Program-made: the position numbers and the translations under genes | Assembly (NCBI GenBank): GCA_046704745.1 | Contig: JBJKRL010000040.1 | Coordinates: forward strand, 15,451-79,450 | From: CAWGGS01 sp046704745 | GTDB lineage: Bacteria > Desulfobacterota > Desulfobulbia > Desulfobulbales > Desulfocapsaceae | Direction: 5' to 3' | Length of the DNA: 64,000 nucleotides | Part shown: piece by piece, positions 35,946-45,000 of the stretch | How positions within the stretch are numbered: the stretch's first letter is position 1 | How the letters are laid out: each line of letters starts with the position of its first letter | Notes under the pieces: generated by a model | What the model was told of the DNA's origin: nothing | What the model saw: only the letters and a program-made list of their open reading frames with translations | Databases searched by the model: none

Positions 35946-37092
35946 TATACGACCTCCTTTTGAAAGTGATAACTGACAAGTAGTGAAAACCGATGAATCC
36001 GCGAAATCTGTTTCTTCCTGCCGACAACCTCCTTTTCTGTTATATTTATTGTTATTTTTCCATGCTCTCATGAAGCTGGCTAATGTTACTCTATCGAGCT
36101 CAATCCTAGATTCACTGCCAGGGAACTCGAAGATTGGTCCACCGTGCCTGCAGATGCTCCCCTATAATCCGATAGAAGACATCCGCAAGTAAGCAGAATT
36201 ATTATCACATCTCCCGTATCGGGGCACTTATCGAAAACCCATTTATGCATTCACAACGTTTAAGCCGTTACCTCTAAGAAACCGGGGGAAGTCGATACAA
36301 CCTCGTCCGACTGCTGCAGTACCCTGTCCACTTCTGAAACCTGTACACAAACAGACATTAAAATCGAGTTCCATTTTTCATGGAGAATATCAAAAATGAG
36401 AGTCAGAATCCACCACTGTCCGGCAATTAGGAAGCAACTCCCAAAAAATCAAGAACAAAACATTTACGATGATATCGTGGATAGTAAATAACCAATATAG
36501 ACAATGAAACTGCAGGAAAGGAGGCATTTTGAATAAACCAATTATCCAGTATTTTTCCCATTTCATTTCCTTTTACTGTCGTTTCAGCATGGACCTGCAA
36601 CAATTGAACGCTGCCAGGGATATTGTATACTAAATTACATGTAAATATATTCTTGTCAACACTTTTCTACTCAGCTGCTTCTCCCGCCAATTTCAAAGAC
36701 GAATTCTCATATTCTTTAATACGATCCGTAAAGCTCCAAATTTGATGCAGGCCTAAATCTATAGGCATACAGCAGACGAAACAAGTACAGAAAAAATGAA
36801 AATCCGTCTTCAGCAACCTCCCTCTGCGGCAACAATGATTTCAGCCAGGCGGCCTCGATATCTCTGCCGATGCTTACAATATCTCTTTCCCAAAACCCAT
36901 ATTCCCCCACCGCCCGTCAAAACGCGAGCTATCCTTTCATCTTACCGCCTCCGTCCACACCCGATATTTTCCGTTTATCGGCTCCCGCAGCTATCCGTCG
37001 CATCTGCTTTGCCAACGGTTGTTATCTGCTCTAGTCTATTGCCATACAACAAGGATCAAAACACAGCAGATAAAAAATCACAGGAGCATGAC
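35946..37092. other. Long intergenic region between TRAP system 2 and the ABC export operon
   Basis: No gene recognised. The TRAP 2 promoter/operator lies at 36635-36659, implying a ~690-nt leader. A frame open from 36796 into the ABC gene is low-complexity (Pro/Arg-rich) before the true start and is not counted as coding. 36000-36600 shows nothing clear. Confidence 0.5.
36635..36659 (-). promoter_or_regulatory. Promoter and perfect TTACATGTAA operator for TRAP operon 2
   Basis: On the minus strand: -35 TTGACA (36659-36654), then 16-17 nt containing the perfect palindrome TTACATGTAA (36644-36635), then a weak -10 (TAATTT/AATTTA) overlapping the operator's far end. As at 22261, the palindrome touches the -10 rather than sitting upstream of -35, which suggests repression. 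Confidence 0.6.
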
Positions 37093-37776
37093 ATGCTAAT
37101 CTCAATGCAACAGATCAGCAAGATATACGCAATGGGCGAAACAATGGTCTCCGCCCTGGATCTCATCGACCTCACGGTGGATAAAGGAGAATTCGTCGGG
37201 ATCTGGGGGCCTTCAGGCTCAGGCAAGACCACGCTTTTAAACCTCATCGGGGCCATCGACCGCCCCACCTCCGGGACCGTAACAGTGAACGAGTATAATC
37301 TTGGCGACTGCACCGATAACCAGGCCTCGGAGTTGCGCAACCATTTCATCGGGTTCGTATTCCAGCACTACAACCTTATACCGGTGCTCTCGGCACTGGA
37401 AAACGTCATGCTTCCCCTGCAGATAGGCGGTGTCTCGACAACCGAAGCCCGTAGCAGGGCCATGGGCTGCCTGGAAATAGTGGGGCTTACGGCCCAGGCA
37501 CACAGACGGCCTGACCGGATGTCTGGCGGCCAGCAGCAGCGGGTGGCCGTGGCCAGGGCCCTTATCGCCGACCCGCCACTGGTGATCGCCGACGAGCCGA
37601 CCGCCAACCTCGACTCGGAAACCGCCCTGCACCTAATCTCGCTGATGCAAAAAATTAATAACGAACAGGGTACGACCTTCATCTTTTCCACCCACGACCA
37701 GCGTCTGCTGGCCCAGGTGCAACGACGCATTCGCATGCGGGATGGACGTATTCAACCGGATATGGAGGTGGCATGA
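37093..37776 (+). CDS. ABC transporter ATP-binding protein (MacB/LolD type)
   Basis: 227 residues from the ATG at 37093, with AGGAG 6 nt before. Walker A GPSGSGKT (39-46), signature RMSGGQQQRVAVARAL, Walker B LVIADEPTANLD, and a final switch-region His (FIFSTHD). Members of this group power FtsX-type permeases that extract lipoproteins or drive periplasmic export. It overlaps the permease start by 4 bp (ATGA). First gene of a six-gene operon. Confidence 0.93.
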   Translation: MLISMQQISKIYAMGETMVSALDLIDLTVDKGEFVGIWGPSGSGKTTLLNLIGAIDRPTSGTVTVNEYNLGDCTDNQASELRNHFIGFVFQHYNLIPVLSALENVMLPLQIGGVSTTEARSRAMGCLEIVGLTAQAHRRPDRMSGGQQQRVAVARALIADPPLVIADEPTANLDSETALHLISLMQKINNEQGTTFIFSTHDQRLLAQVQRRIRMRDGRIQPDMEVA

Positions 37777-39011
37777 TGCAGTGGCTGAAAATCGGATTTC
37801 GCAACCTGGTTAAAAATCGGCGCCGCTCGCTCGCCACCCTGATAGCCATCGCCATCGGCTTTTGCTCGGTTGGACTTTTTCGCGGCTATACGGCGGCCAC
37901 CTACGACGGGCTGCGCCAGTCGGCAATTCGCGGCGAGGGCCTGGGGCACCTGACCATCTACCGGCAGGGCTGGTTGGAAAACGGCCGCCGTGACACAAAA
38001 AAATACCTGCTAAGCCCTTCTGAAATCGAAAAAATCATCAATATTGCCAAATCGGACCCGCACGTGCGGCTGGCCACCCCGCAACTCCATGTCGCCGGCC
38101 TGGTCACCAACGGACGCACATCCCATATCTTTTTGGCCAAGGGCGTGGTGCCGACTGATTTTCGCGCCATCACCGGCGGCATGAACGCCCGGCGCGGACT
38201 CAAAGGTGCGGAGCTCAGCAGCGACACTCCCTACGGCGTGCTGCTGGCCCAGGACCTGGCCAGCCAGTTGAACCTGTCCCCGAAAAGCGACGGGGTGATC
38301 ATGGCCACCACCCTGGACGGCCAGATGAATGCCCTGGACATCCGGGTGCAAGGCACCTACGATACCGGCACGGCCGCTACCAACGATAAATATATACTGC
38401 TCCCCTATCGTTATGCTCAATCGCTCTATGACACCGACCGTGCCGACTGCATCGTGGTGCTGCTGGACGACTGGCGGACCACGGCCGCCACCCGGCGCCT
38501 GCTCGCCGGGCAGCTTGCCGCCGCCGGACTGCACTGCGATATCCGCAGTTGGGAGCAGCTGTCGGTATTTTACCAGAAAGTCAAGAACATGTTCGACATG
38601 ATCTTCCTGTTCATCTTTCTCATCGTATTCATCATCGTGGTGATGAGCACAGTCAACACCATGGGCATGTCGGTGATGGAGCGAACCCGGGAGATCGGCA
38701 CATTGCGGGCGCTGGGCTTGAAGCGGCGCGGAGTCTGCCTGCTGTTCGCGATCGAAGGCGCCATACTCGGACTGCTTGGCTGCCTGGGCGGCGTTTTCCT
38801 CAACAGCGTGGTTTGGGCTGCGATCAGGATTGCTGCGCCCTCCTACATCCCGCCGGGAGTGTCCACGCCCGTGCCGCTTACGGTCGAACTGCTGCCAAGC
38901 CACATGCTGACCCTCGCCCTCTTTCTCACCTTGCTTTCCATGGCGGCCGCCATCTGGCCGGCACGCCGGGCAGCACGTCTGAGTATGGTTGAGGCCTTAG
39001 GTCATGTGTAG
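37773..39011 (+). CDS. FtsX-like ABC transporter permease
   Basis: 412 residues. An N-terminal membrane helix (SLATLIAIAIGFCSVGLF, ~20-37), a ~230-residue periplasmic domain of the MacB type, then three helices (~268-290, 318-346, 373-395) with the FtsX hallmark MSVMERTREIGTLRALGL between them. This is the MacB/LolC/LolE topology. Its neighbours (LolA-like protein and an outer-membrane barrel) suggest that it works on a lipoprotein or lipid passing to the outer membrane. Confidence 0.9.
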   Translation: MMQWLKIGFRNLVKNRRRSLATLIAIAIGFCSVGLFRGYTAATYDGLRQSAIRGEGLGHLTIYRQGWLENGRRDTKKYLLSPSEIEKIINIAKSDPHVRLATPQLHVAGLVTNGRTSHIFLAKGVVPTDFRAITGGMNARRGLKGAELSSDTPYGVLLAQDLASQLNLSPKSDGVIMATTLDGQMNALDIRVQGTYDTGTAATNDKYILLPYRYAQSLYDTDRADCIVVLLDDWRTTAATRRLLAGQLAAAGLHCDIRSWEQLSVFYQKVKNMFDMIFLFIFLIVFIIVVMSTVNTMGMSVMERTREIGTLRALGLKRRGVCLLFAIEGAILGLLGCLGGVFLNSVVWAAIRIAAPSYIPPGVSTPVPLTVELLPSHMLTLALFLTLLSMAAAIWPARRAARLSMVEALGHV

Positions 39012-39037
39012 GCCGACAAACCATAAAGGATAACATT

Positions 39038-39787
39038 ATGAAAACATACATACTACTTGCTCTTACACTGGTGCTTGTTGCCGGGGCAGCACGCCCTGCG
39101 ACAGCAGGCGAGCCACTCTCGGCAAAACAGATCATCACCCGGGCCGACAGGGCACGCGGCAATGTCGATGGCATTGTCTGGACCGCCGACATCACCTCCC
39201 ACGAGGAGGGGGAAACGCAGCACCGCCGCCTGGTCATCAAGAACCGCGCCGTGGATACCGTCGCCGAATTCACTGCTCCGGCCAAGGTCCGGGGCAACCG
39301 GATCGTCATGCTGGATCGCACCATGTGGTTCGTCAAACCCGGCCTGCACAAGCCGGTGCCCATCTCACCGCGCCAGAAACTTCTGGGCGGAGCGGCCAAC
39401 GGCGATATCGCCTCCACCAACTATGCCGGCGACTACCAGGCAAAGCTTTTGGGCGAAGAAGTTGTTGACGACCGACCTTGCTACATATTCGACCTCAAAG
39501 CCAACGACAAAAAAGTCACCTACGGCCATATCCGCTATTGGATCGGCAAAAAGAGGCAACTGGGATGGAAGGCCGAGTTCTTCTCGGTGACCGGCAGGCT
39601 GATGAAGACCGCCACCTTCCGATACGACAACACTATCCGGACCGCATCGGGGCCGCAGCCCTTCGTTTCCCAAATGACCATCCATGATAAGGTGATAGAG
39701 GGCGACGTCACCACCATGGTCTATAGCGATGTCCAACCGCGGCCGCTGCCCGCAGCCACCTTCAACCTCAACCTGATGCTGCGATAA
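39038..39787 (+). CDS. LolA-like outer-membrane lipoprotein-sorting protein
   Basis: 249 residues. Signal peptide (MKTYILLALTLVLVAGAARPATA-G), then the LolA/LppX-like half-barrel seen in the 'outer membrane lipoprotein-sorting protein' family: ADRARGNVDGIVWTADITSHE, DRTMWFVKPGLHKPVPISPRQKLLGGA, and YAGDYQAKLLGEEVVDDRPCY. It is longer than E. coli LolA (~200). Such proteins are found next to MacB-type permeases and RND exporters. The load (lipoprotein, lipid or other hydrophobic compound) is unknown. Confidence 0.88.
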   Translation: MKTYILLALTLVLVAGAARPATAGEPLSAKQIITRADRARGNVDGIVWTADITSHEEGETQHRRLVIKNRAVDTVAEFTAPAKVRGNRIVMLDRTMWFVKPGLHKPVPISPRQKLLGGAANGDIASTNYAGDYQAKLLGEEVVDDRPCYIFDLKANDKKVTYGHIRYWIGKKRQLGWKAEFFSVTGRLMKTATFRYDNTIRTASGPQPFVSQMTIHDKVIEGDVTTMVYSDVQPRPLPAATFNLNLMLR

Positions 39788-39790
39788 GCG

Positions 39791-41104
39791 ATGTCTGCCG
39801 CCAAGATGCTGTCCATCGCCCTCTTGATGCTGCTGATCGGAGCTGCCCGGTCCTGGGCCGAAGGTCCCCTCGCCTCCCTGGCCGACAGCGTCGAACGCAA
39901 CGGCTCGATGAATCTTCGGGTACTCGCCTTTGTCACCGATACCGGGGTGGCCGACTCCACGCGCAATCCGGATAACCGCATTATGGCCATCTCCCACCTG
40001 ACTACCGCCCTGCATCTGCGGCCGGACCTGCGCCTGGACACGGACCGGTTTACCTTTTCGCTTAAGCCGCGCGCCGAAATAGAAAGGCAATCCATCACCT
40101 CTATGAACCAGAAAGACCAGCAGTGGCACAACCACATGTATATCCAGGAATTGCTGGCACGCTTGCAGGCCACTGATTCGCTCTATTTTTCCTGCGGCCG
40201 TGAAAACCTGCAGTGGGGCCCGGCCAGCCTCGCCTCGCTTTCCAACCCCTTTTTAGTCGATAACGGCAAGAGCAATTCCAAACTCGAAGTCGGCGCCATG
40301 GACTTCATCCGAGCAGTATGGGTGCCGAATCCGACCTGGTCAGTCTCCCTTATCGCCAATACCGGACAAGGCCGGGGTGAGATTCCAGGTGGCGATTTCA
40401 GGAGAGGTTATGCCATAAAGGCAGATTATACCGGCTCGGAAAGCTACGGCAGCCTCATCCTCACCTCGCGGGGCCACGCCCTGGATCAGATAGGCGGATT
40501 CTTCGGCCGTACCGTATCAGACGCCCTGCTGGTCTACGGTGAGGGGGCGGTGCAGCGCAACCCGCCGGGGCTCTACCCCGAAACCTCGGACGGTCCCCTG
40601 GGCTATCACCTGGAGCAGGAAGACGGGTCAGGCAACCACTGGATCGGCTCTTTGCTTGCCGGCGGTGCCTATTCCCTGGCAAACGGACCCACGCTGACCC
40701 TGGAATACCTGTATTACGGGCCTGGCTACGACCACTCCCAGGCCCGGCAATTCTTTTCCCTGCAGGACAATGCCGCCGCGGCGATACGGACAAGCGGAGC
40801 CTTTGCGCCCCTCGCCTTCCGTGAGCTGGGCTCAGGCGCCGACCCCGGCCTAAGATTCTTGCGCCGGAACTACCTCATGCTGCAATACATGCAGACGGAA
40901 ATCGCAGGTGCGCTCGATCTTACCCTGCGCTTTACCAAAAACCTCGATGACGGCAGCAGCCGCGCCAGCTTCATAAGTGAATGGTACCTCGGCAACCATA
41001 CCCAGCTCTTTGCGGTGACGACTGTTGACAACGGCTCGCATAAGAGTGAATTCGGCAGTATTATTGACTATCGGGCCATGCTGGGAGTAGTATATTACTT
41101 TTAA
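39791..41104 (+). CDS. Predicted outer-membrane beta-barrel protein
   Basis: 437 residues, start 3 bp after the previous stop. Signal peptide (LSIALLMLLIGAARSWA-EG), then many alternating amphipathic strands and a C-terminal aromatic residue (LGVVYYF), the usual signal for BAM insertion. I do not recognise a named family. Context (FtsX permease, ATPase and LolA-like protein) suggests an outer-membrane exit or acceptor for the same cargo. Confidence 0.7.
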   Translation: MSAAKMLSIALLMLLIGAARSWAEGPLASLADSVERNGSMNLRVLAFVTDTGVADSTRNPDNRIMAISHLTTALHLRPDLRLDTDRFTFSLKPRAEIERQSITSMNQKDQQWHNHMYIQELLARLQATDSLYFSCGRENLQWGPASLASLSNPFLVDNGKSNSKLEVGAMDFIRAVWVPNPTWSVSLIANTGQGRGEIPGGDFRRGYAIKADYTGSESYGSLILTSRGHALDQIGGFFGRTVSDALLVYGEGAVQRNPPGLYPETSDGPLGYHLEQEDGSGNHWIGSLLAGGAYSLANGPTLTLEYLYYGPGYDHSQARQFFSLQDNAAAAIRTSGAFAPLAFRELGSGADPGLRFLRRNYLMLQYMQTEIAGALDLTLRFTKNLDDGSSRASFISEWYLGNHTQLFAVTTVDNGSHKSEFGSIIDYRAMLGVVYYF

Positions 41105-41119
41105 TTACCTCATTAAACG

Positions 41120-42187
41120 GTGACAGCAAAAACAACCATGAACCACACCTCTTCTTTTCGCGATACATATGTCAGCCTGCGCAATCTCGCCCTGACCGTC
41201 GTCTTCAATACTCTGATCGCCGGCCTTTTGACCTACCTGTTTCGGGACGAATCCTTCTGGTCCTATTTCATCATCTCCCAATGCATCGGTCTGTCCATCT
41301 GCCTCCTCAGCCAGTTCACCCTGAAGCTGTTACAGCCCCAATCCACCCTGTCGAGGGCGGCGGCTGTCACCGGCGCCATCCTGGTCGGCGGTCTGGCGGG
41401 TGGGTATGCCGGAGGCTGGGTTACCGGCATCGATCTGGCGACATTTCCGGCCCAGAAGGTGTATACCATCCGGCTGGTCGTTCTCAGCCTGCTGTTTGGC
41501 GGAATCATCGCCTTTTACTTCTACTCCCGTGAACAGATCTCCGAAGCCCGCCAGGAACTGCAGGAAGAACGCATTCAGCGTCTGACCAGCGAAAAACAGG
41601 CCGTGCAGGCCCAGCTGAGGATGCTGCAGGCCCAGATCGAACCTCACTTCCTGTTCAACACTCTGGCCAATATCCACAGCCTTCTTGATAGCGACGGTGA
41701 AAAGGGGAAACGGATGCTGTCCGATCTGACCCGCTATCTGCGCGCCACTCTTGCTGAAACCCGCTCGCCATTGACCACTCTCGGCAATGAAATCGATCTG
41801 GTAACTGCCTATCTCAATATCTTCCAGATCCGCATGGACGACCGGCTCCATGTACAAATCGAGATGGAAGACCGGCTCCGGGCCATCCCCTTTTATCCCA
41901 TGCTCATCCAGCCTTTGGTGGAAAATGCCCTAATCCACGGTCTCGACAAAACCATAGAGGGAGGCTCCATTCAAGTCCGGGTCGAAGAAAAGGATGGTAT
42001 TGTACGGGTTAGTGTCATCGACACCGGGAAAGGGCTTACCGCCGACCAGTCCTATGGCCTGGGTTTGACCAACATCAAAAATCGGCTGGAAAGCCTCTAT
42101 GACGGGCAGGCCCGCCTGCTGCTCACCGAAAACCGGCCCACCGGAATCAAGGCCATCATCGAGGTCCCCTATGCAAGCACCATTTAG
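41120..42187 (+). CDS. Sensor histidine kinase, LytS/YehU (His_kinase) type
   Basis: 355 residues. Four membrane helices in ~22-136, a short coiled coil (~138-170), then the His_kinase domain with phospho-acceptor EPHFLFN (His176) and a C-terminal HATPase (ENALIHGLDK; DTGKGLTADQSYGLGL). No periplasmic sensor domain of note, so it probably senses a membrane state. Start could be the GTG at 41120 or the ATG at 41138. It overlaps its response regulator by 17 bp. Confidence 0.92.
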   Translation: MTAKTTMNHTSSFRDTYVSLRNLALTVVFNTLIAGLLTYLFRDESFWSYFIISQCIGLSICLLSQFTLKLLQPQSTLSRAAAVTGAILVGGLAGGYAGGWVTGIDLATFPAQKVYTIRLVVLSLLFGGIIAFYFYSREQISEARQELQEERIQRLTSEKQAVQAQLRMLQAQIEPHFLFNTLANIHSLLDSDGEKGKRMLSDLTRYLRATLAETRSPLTTLGNEIDLVTAYLNIFQIRMDDRLHVQIEMEDRLRAIPFYPMLIQPLVENALIHGLDKTIEGGSIQVRVEEKDGIVRVSVIDTGKGLTADQSYGLGLTNIKNRLESLYDGQARLLLTENRPTGIKAIIEVPYASTI

Positions 42188-42938
42188 AGCCCTTATTGCC
42201 GACGATGAAAGACAACTGCGGGAGCATCTGAAAAAACTGCTGGCCCGGTGCTGGCCCGGATTGCAGATCTGCGCCGAGGCCGGCAACGGCCTGGAGGCCC
42301 TGGAGCGAATACGCTCCGAGCGTCCCGATATCGCCTTTTTGGACATCAGGATGCCGGGGAAAAGCGGCATGGAGGTGGCAAGTGAGGCCGCGGGCCTCTG
42401 CTGCATTGTCTTCATCACCGCTTACGATCAGTTCGCCGTGGAGGCCTTCGAGAGGGAGGCTGTCGACTATCTGCTCAAACCAGTCGAGCAAGAGCGGCTG
42501 GCCGTAACGGTGGAGCGTCTGAGGCAACGCTTGATCCGGCGAGACCCCGACCCGGCACCGATCCATGCCGTGCTGGAACGTCTTCGCGACCAGCTGGTTC
42601 AGCCGGCCATCACCTACCTGAAATGGATCAAGGTCATGGAACTTGACGAGATCCGACTCATTCCCGTGGAAGAAGTCTGGTGTTTCCAGGCCCAAGACAA
42701 ATATACCGTGGTGCTGACGGCAAGCGGTGAGCACCTGATACGCAAGACCATCAAGGCATTGGCGGAGGAACTCAACCCGGAGCTGTTCTGGCAGATCCAT
42801 CGCAGCACCATCGTCAACACCGCCAAGATCGAAAAAATCAGCACCACCTTCACCGGCGGCTATGTGGTGATTTTGCATGGCCGTCCAGGCAAGCTGCCGG
42901 TAAGCCGCAGATATCAGCACCGTTTCAAGTCGATGTAA
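42171..42938 (+). CDS. LytTR-family response regulator
   Basis: 255 residues from the ATG at 42171. Receiver domain (~5-120) with the acidic pair DD (11-12), phospho-acceptor Asp58 (AFLDIRMPG) and a Lys in LLKPVEQE; C-terminal LytTR DNA-binding domain (~155-255; WCFQAQDKYTVVLTASGEHLIRKTI, FWQIHRSTIVN). Paired with the upstream kinase; being the last gene of the export operon, it probably controls that operon in response to envelope or cargo signals. Confidence 0.93.
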   Translation: MQAPFRALIADDERQLREHLKKLLARCWPGLQICAEAGNGLEALERIRSERPDIAFLDIRMPGKSGMEVASEAAGLCCIVFITAYDQFAVEAFEREAVDYLLKPVEQERLAVTVERLRQRLIRRDPDPAPIHAVLERLRDQLVQPAITYLKWIKVMELDEIRLIPVEEVWCFQAQDKYTVVLTASGEHLIRKTIKALAEELNPELFWQIHRSTIVNTAKIEKISTTFTGGYVVILHGRPGKLPVSRRYQHRFKSM

Positions 42939-43028
42939 AACGTCCCCCCCTTCATCGATGGTCTCCAGCTCCCGGAGTATAGAAAAGTACGCTTACGTCG
43001 GATGAAACACAGAAGTCTTACTGGCGAC

Positions 43029-44096
43029 TTATTGTTTTATTAGTTTAGGCAGCCGCACTGTGAATACAGATCCTTGTCCCGGTTTACTCTCCACCGATAT
43101 CCGGCCGCCATGCTGACGAATAATGGTATTGGATGCTGCCAGTCCAAGACCATGACCACTGGTTTTCGTTTTCGATTCTGCCCGGTAGAAGGCGTCAAAA
43201 ATGTATGGAATGGCTTCAGGATCGATGCCCCATCCCTGATCCTGAAAGAAAATAACTATCGCATCATCCGTTTCCTTGGCGCTGATCGTGATTTTACCCT
43301 GTTTGGGCGAATATTTTATCGCGTTATCGATGAGATTGGTAAAGACTCGATGCAGACGGTTTTCATCTGCTTCAATTGCAGTCAGTGATTGGCAGTCACA
43401 CGTCAAAACGATATGTTGCTCCTCTGCCCTGAGGCGATTCAGTTCAGCCGCCTGTTGCAGAACGCGTTTGACGTCGGTCTCACCAAGCTCCAATTTAATT
43501 TGACCGCTCTCCAAACGGGAATATTCCAGAAACTCTTTGACCATTGATTCCAGACGCTTCTCCGCTTCACCTATAACCCTGAGGTACTCTTGCAATTTTT
43601 CATTTGTTTTAAATGCTTTGTCTTCCTTAAGCCTCTTAATCAGCCCGCTGATACCCAGCAAGGGTGATTTCATGTCATGGGCAATCATCGAGATAAAATT
43701 ATTTTTTTCTCGCTCCATCCTGTTTTGCCGGGAAACATCCTCAATAGCTTCCAGATACCCAATGAAGACATTACCATCGTTGACAATGGTAGAAACACCG
43801 ATTCGAACTGGAATATGTTCTGCAAAACGGGTAACAATCTCTGCTTCAAGGCCCACTGTCGACTCCTTGTTGCTCAGGACAGTTTTTAGTGGACAGTCAT
43901 TGTCACACCTGCTGCTATGCAATATATCATGGCACAATTGCCCTATCGCTTCATCAGCAGGGTATCCGGTTAATTCCTCAGCTCGTTTGTTAAACCACGT
44001 TATTTTGAAATCATAGTCCATGGTCACTATGGCCAATGGGATACTGTCTAAAACAAAGGGGAGTATCTCACTGTCTTTGATGAGCATAAGAGTCAC
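43029..44096 (-). CDS. PAS-domain sensor histidine kinase
   Basis: 355 residues, no membrane helix, so cytoplasmic. PAS domain (~8-120) carries three Cys in a CHDILH-x4-CDNDCPL pattern (Cys55, 64, 68), seen in a group of PAS sensors and possibly binding a metal or Fe-S centre. HisKA with His140 (SMIAHDMKSPL), HATPase with NLIDNAIKYS, DQGWGIDP and GHGLGLAASNTI. No response regulator is adjacent, so it is an orphan here. It converges with the LytTR gene. Confidence 0.92.
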   Translation of the reverse strand: MTLMLIKDSEILPFVLDSIPLAIVTMDYDFKITWFNKRAEELTGYPADEAIGQLCHDILHSSRCDNDCPLKTVLSNKESTVGLEAEIVTRFAEHIPVRIGVSTIVNDGNVFIGYLEAIEDVSRQNRMEREKNNFISMIAHDMKSPLLGISGLIKRLKEDKAFKTNEKLQEYLRVIGEAEKRLESMVKEFLEYSRLESGQIKLELGETDVKRVLQQAAELNRLRAEEQHIVLTCDCQSLTAIEADENRLHRVFTNLIDNAIKYSPKQGKITISAKETDDAIVIFFQDQGWGIDPEAIPYIFDAFYRAESKTKTSGHGLGLAASNTIIRQHGGRISVESKPGQGSVFTVRLPKLIKQ

Positions 44097-44239
44097 CCAC
44101 GTATGTTGTTTGTTACTTGCTGTTTTTAAACTATCCTCTCAGTTACTCTTTGATTTCTATAAAGTTGCCACCACTACAGTACGATGGGAGTCTGCTGAAA
44201 AAGTACATCCATTCCCTATTGCATCCGATATTGTTCTCA

Positions 44240-44260
44240 TTTCCATCCCGAAACGAGGGA
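44240..44260 (+). repeat. Fragment of repeat family 1 (left terminus only)
   Basis: TTTCCATCCCGAAACGAGGG matches the left end of copies 1-3. The rest of the element is absent, so this is a deletion remnant or partial insertion. Confidence 0.55.
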
Positions 44261-44473
44261 GTTTCTTCGTGCATATGTACAATTATAGCATAAACAGTAA
44301 CCTGTTAACAGATCGACATTTTCAATCATCTTCTCTCATTCAATAACATGTGAGATCTAAAAGGGTTAATTACCAACCGCTTCTGATTTACCTCTTCTTT
44401 TGCGTCAGACGAACAGATTTAATGCCACGCTGTCGCCCTTAAGTGTTTGTTCCCTTGGCATATAATTTTTTCT

Positions 44474-44618
44474 GGTTGCCACTGAAATTCCGCCTAACGT
44501 AATAGGAAGGGGTAGAACTGTTCGTTTTTCGGGTCCCTGCAGCCTGGACGGAGTAAGCGTTGCCCCCATGGATGCACAGTTCTCTCCCTGGATCAGTACC
44601 TGAACATTAGTGGTAATC
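44474..44618 (+). repeat. Fold-back repeat family 2, copy d (short, diverged)
   Basis: 145 bp from GGTTGCCACTGAA to ACATTAGTGGTAATC with inner block GCCCCCATGGA. The terminal repeats match copies a and c; the interior is diverged and lacks the ~60 bp insertion. Confidence 0.65.
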
Positions 44619-44949
44619 AATTAATTTTTTATATCGATCATGGATTACCTTTGTCCTGATGTGAAAAACAGAGGATGAAGGCCATGGATCTGTCTAAAAA
44701 AGCCGAGTTTGCCTAATGAGAAAAGTCGGCTTTCTCTCAACTATGCGCTGTGACTCCCAAAAAAAGGAAAATTGAGTTCTTAGGTGGAGTACATTTCGAG
44801 ATGAGGTCATCACCGCCGGTTTGCCGGGTACGTGACAGGGAGACTACAGGTAGATGCAGGGATGATTTTGGGATATGTTCCAAAAATTAGTCCATTGAGT
44901 TGGTATTATCTAATTTTCGAAAGATATCCCTGTTCACTGACAAAGAAAT

Positions 44950-44967
44950 GGGGCGCCTGAGCGCCCC
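44950..44967 (-). terminator. Terminator hairpin after the glycerol ABC operon
   Basis: GGGGCGC-CTGA-GCGCCCC, 34 bp after the glpV stop. On the minus strand ATTTCTTTG follows. Confidence 0.8.
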
Positions 44968-45000
44968 AAGGGTTCATCGTTAAAGGTAATGATATTGTTC

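Larger units (their letters stand above)
44097..45000. other. Intergenic region with repeat remnants
   Basis: No gene recognised. It contains a 21-bp remnant of repeat family 1 (44240-44260), fold-back repeat copy d (44474-44618), a weak hairpin AAAGCCGA / TCGGCTTT (44699-44733) and the glycerol operon terminator (44950-44967). Confidence 0.6.

Noticed and set aside
36796..37092. N-terminal extension of the ABC ATPase
   Set aside because: Pro/Arg-rich without domain similarity; a good ribosome-binding site and the normal family start are found at 37093.
38010..38903. A 297-codon minus-strand frame
   Set aside because: Antisense to the FtsX-like permease; composition (Gln, His, Gly, Ala rich) is that of a reverse-strand shadow in GC-rich DNA.
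44820..44890. Possible riboswitch-like segment (GTGACAGGGAGACTACAGG...)
   Set aside because: No conserved riboswitch core could be matched by eye, and the adjacent gene ends, not starts, here.
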